Shown here one piece after another: positions 58,201 through 64,000 of a DNA stretch of 64,000 nucleotides. Source of the stretch: Macrocybe gigantea (lineage: Eukaryota; Basidiomycota; Agaricomycetes; Agaricales; Callistosporiaceae); assembly GCA_011319805.1 (NCBI GenBank), contig SJRY01000263.1, positions 558,001-622,000 on the forward strand. Reading direction: 5' to 3'. The notes under the pieces are model-generated. The model worked only from the letters and a program-made list of their open reading frames with translations. It had not been told where the DNA came from and did not search any database. A program made the translations under genes and the position numbers. Numbering within the stretch: the stretch's first letter is position 1; the number at the start of each line of letters is the position of its first letter.

Positions 58201-60832
58201 GACCTCTGCTTGCTCGCATTCTTTGGCTGCTCAGCTTGGATGACAACCAGTTCGCCATATCTCGCGCTTTCGATACGTATAAAGGCGATGCCGCTTTTTG
58301 GTTCTGGATCCCTCTGATCCCGCAGCTTTGCTTCTCCATCTCGCACCGCGAGGTTAAGCAGGCCCGCTACGTGCTCTTAAACTTGGCTAGGCTATACCCC
58401 CAGGTCTGTTCTTCGCATTGTTTAGGTCACTTCTTTTATTTACCTGCCTTACGTAGGCCCTATTCTACCAGCTGCGTACTACTCGAGAAGAGTTGCAGAT
58501 CTCGAAGAAAGCCGCCGAAAAAGCAGCAGCGGTTCGCCCGACTGGTGTCCAAGTTCCTACCCAGATTCCTCGACAGTCAACCGACCAGGCAATAGGGACT
58601 ACTCAGAACAACACAACTCAAAATAATGCACCCAATGGCGACAGCACCAATGCGCCGACGTTCCAAGCGCAAGGCTCCCAGAACATAGAGAACACTCATG
58701 TTGACCGTTCCGTCAATCCTTCTCAACCAGGTGTAGCTCATTCCGCCGTCGGAGATGCCGCAGTACAACAGCGTCAGCCTTGGGAATATATCGACGAAGT
58801 TCTTCAAGTTCTAAAAACATCGTTTCCGCTTCTCATTCTTAGCCTGGAGACGCTCATTGATCAGATACAACATAAATTCAAGCTTTCTCCCGATGAAGAC
58901 ATATATCGAAATATATGCATGCTATTGCAAGAGGCGATCCAGGTCCGAGGATCTGTTTAAATGGACCTACTTCCACTCACTGGCTTTTAGAATTATGTCT
59001 TGCGTATGAACGCACCTGACGATGAAGGTCTGCTCAGTGAGCATACAATCACGACCCTTCAGCGAATGGGCCAAAATATGCCTATTCAAGCCAAAGTACG
59101 TGGTGTACAGAGTTTAAAACCAGTCCGTGCCAACTATTTCTCAGAAAGAGTACGAAGAAGACTTCTTGAAGAACAAGCCAACGCATCAAGAATACATCCA
59201 AAAACTGCAGCAGTGGCGTGATAAGTACGAAAACTTGTTGGATGCACGCCCGCGCCTGCAGCCCTTGGCGGTGTTGAGCCATTACTTGACCGAATTTCAG
59301 TACAGCAAGGTCGACGAAATCGAAGTCCCGGTCAGTACACTGAGGTATGCTAAACAAATTGGGAGGTCGTTGCTTGTTCTCATGAACTCAGGACAAGGAC
59401 AGCAATCAGAATTTTGTGAAAATTCAAAAGTTCGCGCCGAAATTCGAGAATTGTAGATCTAACGGAACTTGTTGGAAACGATTCACTCTTCTTGGACACG
59501 ACAATTCGAAGACTGCATTCGTTGTTCAACTGCCGTGTCATCGCCAATACAGACGTGAAGATAGGGTTATGCAAGTGCTTCGCGCGTTCAACGGGTGAGC
59601 TGTTACGTCACAACTGGAAGGACATCTATCTCACTCCTCCCTGTCAGGGCACTCAACCGTAAGAAGGAAAGTCGGAAGCGGAATTTGATGTTCCACGTTC
59701 CCCCGGCCGTTTCCTGCAGTCCCAACCTCAGACTCTTCCAAACGGATTCGTCATACATATCCCTGATCGACATATATGACTTGCATTGCGAGGAGAGCGG
59801 GTTTTCTAAAGAAGAGCCGATATTGTACGCCGGCGAAAAGGTCAAGAAGGTCCTTCAGGAGTTCCGCCAGTCATCAGTGAGACAGGTACGCAAACGCCGG
59901 TTGTCTTGGTTGTTGCTGGTATTGATCTGTCAACAGTTGACGAAGACAGAATATATCACTCTCAAGAAAGAGGTATTCGATGAGGTTGCTGCGAAGATGG
60001 TGCCGGAAACCATCTTAACACGGGTGCGTTTGGTTCTGTTCTCGTTGCCACCGAAATTCATCTGGCGTAGTATATGATTCGTACCATGGATGGACCTAGC
60101 GAACTGTGGCGAATGAGGAAGCAGTTTTCGCTACAGATTGCATCATCGTGCTTCATGACCTACGTTTTCTGTCTGTCGAGCAGAAACCCCAGTCGTTTCC
60201 ATGTCTCTCGCGCAACGGGATTAATTGCTATGTCCGAATTGCTTCCTGGTTAGTCAATCAAATTGAGATGAGCTCCCCAGTATCAAATTCTTTGACAGGC
60301 TTTTCCAACCATGTTCCTATCTTTGCAACCAGCGAGATTGTTCCGTTCCGCCTCACACCGAATATGCAGAATTTTATGGGACCGATCTTCACGGAAGCCA
60401 TACTGACGTCAGGCATAATGGCAATTGGCCGCTGCCTCACAGAGCCAGAGGTCTGTCGCTGAAAGCCTTTGGTGGCCGCATACTGATGTTGGACTAGTTT
60501 GACCTTGAACAGCAATTATGCCTTTTCAGTCGTGACGAAGTCACGACATGGATGAGAGGGCGTCCGTGGACGGCAGATCTTGCTTATCGCCAGAATGTGG
60601 CGGCAAACATTGACGGGATCGTCAAAAGAGCGGAAACAATGGCTTGCAAGACAGAAAGGGAACAGGTAAGTCCTGTAGCACTGAGCGACGGTATGCCGCT
60701 CACAACTTGCAGTCCTCCCAATCTAGCAATGTGGCGGTACCAGTAGTGCAAACCGTCACCAACCTGATATCCAGCGCGACAAACCCTGTTCAACTGGCAA
60801 AGATGGGAGAATTATATCAGCCATGGTTCTAA
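49261..60832 (+). CDS. TRA1: TRA1/TRRAP, PI3K-like pseudokinase of SAGA and NuA4
   Basis: Giant scaffold (about 3,600 residues here) that recruits SAGA and NuA4 to activators in the nucleus. Start ATG at 49261 ([20 protein letters not shown]), with exon 1 ending at 49354 and the second exon from 49400. HEAT-like helices follow: [40 protein letters not shown], and further on [20 protein letters not shown]. The long exons 50984-52267, 53490-55430 and 55482-58595 are open throughout. The FAT region includes [20 protein letters not shown] and [14 protein letters not shown]. The C-terminal kinase-like fold ([38 protein letters not shown] sequence) lacks usable kinase catalytic residues, as known for Tra1. 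The FATC end is [11 protein letters not shown] at 60832. I see no frameshift in the long exons. Confidence 0.95.
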
Positions 60833-60940
60833 TTGTAGAATATATACATATTAGTCGTGTATTATCACAAGGGTTGTACAATAGTATACTTTCGTATTGG
60901 CCAGATAAGTAAGTTTTGATGAAAAATCGTGTCACTCCAA

Positions 60941-63149
60941 TCATATTCGAGAGTTGAACCCTTCCGTCTGCCGGAAGGTATTTATGTGTTCCTCGCTTTC
61001 CAACATCATCTAGTTTGTAAAATAGTAATCATGCATCCGAGGTTGCAAAGGAATGAAATAAACCTTACGTCTTCAGCCATGCTGTGGACATCCGAACCAG
61101 GGCGATTGTACATCATTGCATTTGCAAACATCAGAAAAATATCGCGCTGGAACTCTGACGAGGTAGTGATGGCGCCATCCTTGATTTTGAATTTAATTGT
61201 CTTTAAATCCATTGGCCGCTTCACGATGTCATGATAATCGGGAGCATCAGACTTTTTAATGGGATTGTGGAAGATGTTACCATTCCGGTGTTGCGATATG
61301 AGGGAGTGAACTATTCCTAGGACGTTCTGATTCCTCTTTGAATAGGTCTGATCTCCTGGGCGATCGACACGTCGACGTCCCCTCGTTGCACCAGACGGAC
61401 CTAGAGAATTAGTGTTAAAGGTCTGTTTGTGACGATGCATGAAAAGCATACCACTGTCATCTTCTTCAACAGGCTCCGACTCAGCTCTAACACGTTTCCT
61501 CTCGCGAGGTGAATCAGCCACTTCAACGAAGGAGGCTTTGCGTTTCCCTGCCATGTCGTCTGGCTCTGCAAAGCTACAGACACAAATGCTGAGCTCACCA
61601 TCAAGACGCCGTATGACTTCTAAAGACTCCTGATCCTCAAGTTTCATGACTCCAGACTGTGTTTCCTCTGTTTCTGTAGCTGATTTGACTGACAATTGGT
61701 CCTCAGCCTGGATACCCTGGCTTTCAGGGCATGGTTGGTATTGCATTGCAGGCTCAGAAGGCTCAGCTTCCGTGACATTGGTTTGTTCTGGAGCACCTTG
61801 TATGGATGTAAGATAACGTCAGACAAAGGACAGCAATTATTAGGTTACATACTAGCTGCAGTTTCATACACCTCAGTGACCTCCTGAGTGTTGATAATAG
61901 CTTGAGCTGACACCTCTTCTGCGATGCGAGGCTTAGGGGACGGTTCGCCAGATGGAAGCCCGTGAGCCATTTGTTCGTTGAATTCACCTGGTCCCTCCTC
62001 CTCCTCCTCCTCCTCTTCTTCTTCTTCTTCTTCTGGTGGCTTGCCCCGAATCTGGTGATCCTGCTCTTCATCTTCTTCAGTTCTACGCTGCGATATTTCA
62101 GATCGCTTCGCTTCTTCCATTTCATTCCCAGCTTCAAACAGTGCCAATGCGTTCTCGTCTGCTTCTGGTGCTTCCGCTGCTGTTGTTTTCTCACTCACAT
62201 ATGACGGTGGCTTTGGAGTGGGAGAGTTGTCTGAGGTGGAATTCAGCGTTCTGCATTCGACTGCATGAATTCGATGCATACCAACGCCGGCTACCACATC
62301 CGCTAGTTGACCTTCCTATTATGCAAGGTGCATGGTTTTGGCTATGATCAGAGGAAATAGACTACGCACTTCGAGTATTAAATGCTTGGGTGGAGTTGGG
62401 ATTTCCTTCAGATCGGATCCGTTGAATCCTTCAGAGGGTGCCTATCGCCAATGTTGATATGGAGAAATGACTACCAGTGAAAGGACGAATTGCGCACCTG
62501 CAGAGGACCGCCAGGCGGCAGACTTGTTTCATTGGGCTGATATTCGGAATCACCTGAACGAATAGCGTTCATTTCTGCGACAATGGACCTGAAAATATTA
62601 GTGACGCATCCAAAATAGTTTTCAACAAATTTTACTTGAATTTATTCTCCTCATCGAGAATGAGTGTACGTAGCTCTTCTAGACGTGTCTTATAAAATTT
62701 CTCAGCGAGTTTTTGATTTAAGGGTGCTGGCAGAACGTCACATGCAACACTATTGCTCGACATAAGTATAAAAAGGTTGCGCACCATGAGCTACGTTGTT
62801 TTCTTCAACACTGCGGTCGCGTCAGATCGAGCACAACAACGAAAAGTACTGACCATACCACTCCAAACCAGCTTCCTTCATAAGATTGTTATACATTAAA
62901 TGAGATGACTGGTGATATGCGTGCATTGAGCAACGCATAGGCGAAAACAGAACTGGAGCTAACCTGAGCCGTGAAGAACGACTTGGGTCGGGAAATGAGC
63001 GGGTGTTTCGCAAGTATCTTCGAAACAGCCTGCCACGCATTTGCGCCATGCTCCCATACTGCTTGAGCAAGGATAAGAGATTCCAAACTCGTCAGAGAGT
63101 CCTGGACAGCAACAACGTTGGCGGAGCGCCTAGTCGAGCGGGCGGTCAT
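60941..63149 (-). CDS. BRD8-like bromodomain protein (NuA4/TIP60-type)
   Basis: Chromatin protein resembling BRD8, an NuA4/TIP60 subunit in animals. The start at 63149 is MTARSTRRSANVVAVQDSLT. The N-terminus has LESLILAQAVWEHGANAWQA and VSKILAKHPLI, a SANT/Myb-like fold typical of the family. An acidic middle contains a run of 13 Glu (61995-62034 codes it) and Pro/Ser-rich linkers. The bromodomain near the C-terminus is VLGIVHSLISQHRNGNIFHN, then DYHDIVKRPMDLKTIKFKIK, then FANAMMYNRPGSDVHSMAED, which keeps the acetyl-lysine-binding Asn in YN. The last exon reads MMLESEEHINTFRQTEGFNS and stops at 60941, after an intron joined at MAED. BRD8-like is the best match; another small bromodomain family is possible. 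Confidence 0.88.
61995..62034 (-). repeat. Trinucleotide (CTC/TTC) run coding poly-Glu in the BRD8-like gene
   Basis: A near-perfect CTC then TTC repeat on the plus strand gives GAG/GAA on the coding strand, coding 13 consecutive Glu. The two blocks differ in third-position base. Slippage-prone tract in a disordered region. Confidence 0.85.
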
Positions 63150-63279
63150 GGTGAATACGACAAAAGCCAGTTACGTAACGAGTTAGCAAATAATAAATCA
63201 CGTGGTATATGTTCGGCATCGACCGAGGGTGACCTCCATCACGTTGCCTCTACGCTTGCGCAGTTCGTCCAGTTCAACC

Positions 63280-64000
<721 letters not shown>

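Noticed and set aside
59000..60850. Many short plus-strand ORFs at the TRA1 end
   Set aside because: They are exon pieces of TRA1 and intron read-through, not separate genes.
61990..62040. CTC/TTC repeat as a CRISPR or satellite array
   Set aside because: It is a simple codon repeat for Glu with no spacers.

Overview
The window is eukaryotic and almost certainly from a basidiomycete fungus (Agaricomycotina-like). Genes are split by many short introns, mostly 47-75 bp, with GTRNGT donors and YAG acceptors. Several exons are only 13-33 nt. Intergenic gaps are small and genes lie on both strands. The only recognisable homologues are single-copy fungal housekeeping proteins. I found no transposon, CRISPR array, phage, operon or secondary-metabolite cluster.

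Layout. 0-5.8 kb: the 5' part of HIS4 (minus, running off the left edge), a tRNA-Gln with a 9-nt intron, a hypothetical gene, and an EF-hand mitochondrial ATP-Mg/Pi carrier. 6.4-13.1 kb, all minus: TVP38/TMEM64-family membrane protein, RPL36, casein kinase 2 beta, glyoxalase I and the fluoride exporter FEX. 13.8-20.1 kb: a DUF7704-like membrane protein (plus), VID27 (minus), a short conserved-looking gene (plus), an Rpr2/zinc-ribbon-like ORF (minus) and a BTB protein (plus). 20.5-31.9 kb, all minus: SSD1/Dis3L2-like RNB protein, IDH2, VPS24 and a Zn2Cys6 transcription factor. 32-49 kb: MED17, RBM42-like protein, RPL5, CTNNBL1, UTP15, TCTP, gamma-tubulin complex GCP3, HDEL-tagged PDI and verprolin. 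49.3-63.1 kb: the giant TRA1 gene, then a BRD8-like bromodomain gene. The right edge cuts a vacuolar-type aspartic protease.

Functionally this is core cell biology: histidine synthesis, TCA cycle, ribosome and ribosome-biogenesis proteins, splicing, Mediator/SAGA/NuA4 transcription, ESCRT, secretory-pathway folding, microtubule nucleation and actin regulation. Neighbours mostly do not form pathways. One exception is TRA1 next to a BRD8-like gene, since both families act in NuA4/TIP60. Several divergent pairs share intergenic DNA of 118-332 bp.

Four observations stand out. (1) Net one-base deletions appear in conserved coding regions of HIS4, the DUF7704 gene and VID27, all in the first 17 kb, whereas the later reading frames I followed (including the long TRA1 exons) look intact. 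This suggests local sequence error or real gene decay. (2) At least four introns appear to use GC-AG boundaries. (3) The SSD1-like protein keeps all four RNB catalytic aspartates, together with NDR/Cbk1-type phosphosites and docking motifs. (4) CK2 beta has an in-frame GC-AG intron and a stop codon that lies inside a removable last intron. I did not find a convincing novel multi-gene system.
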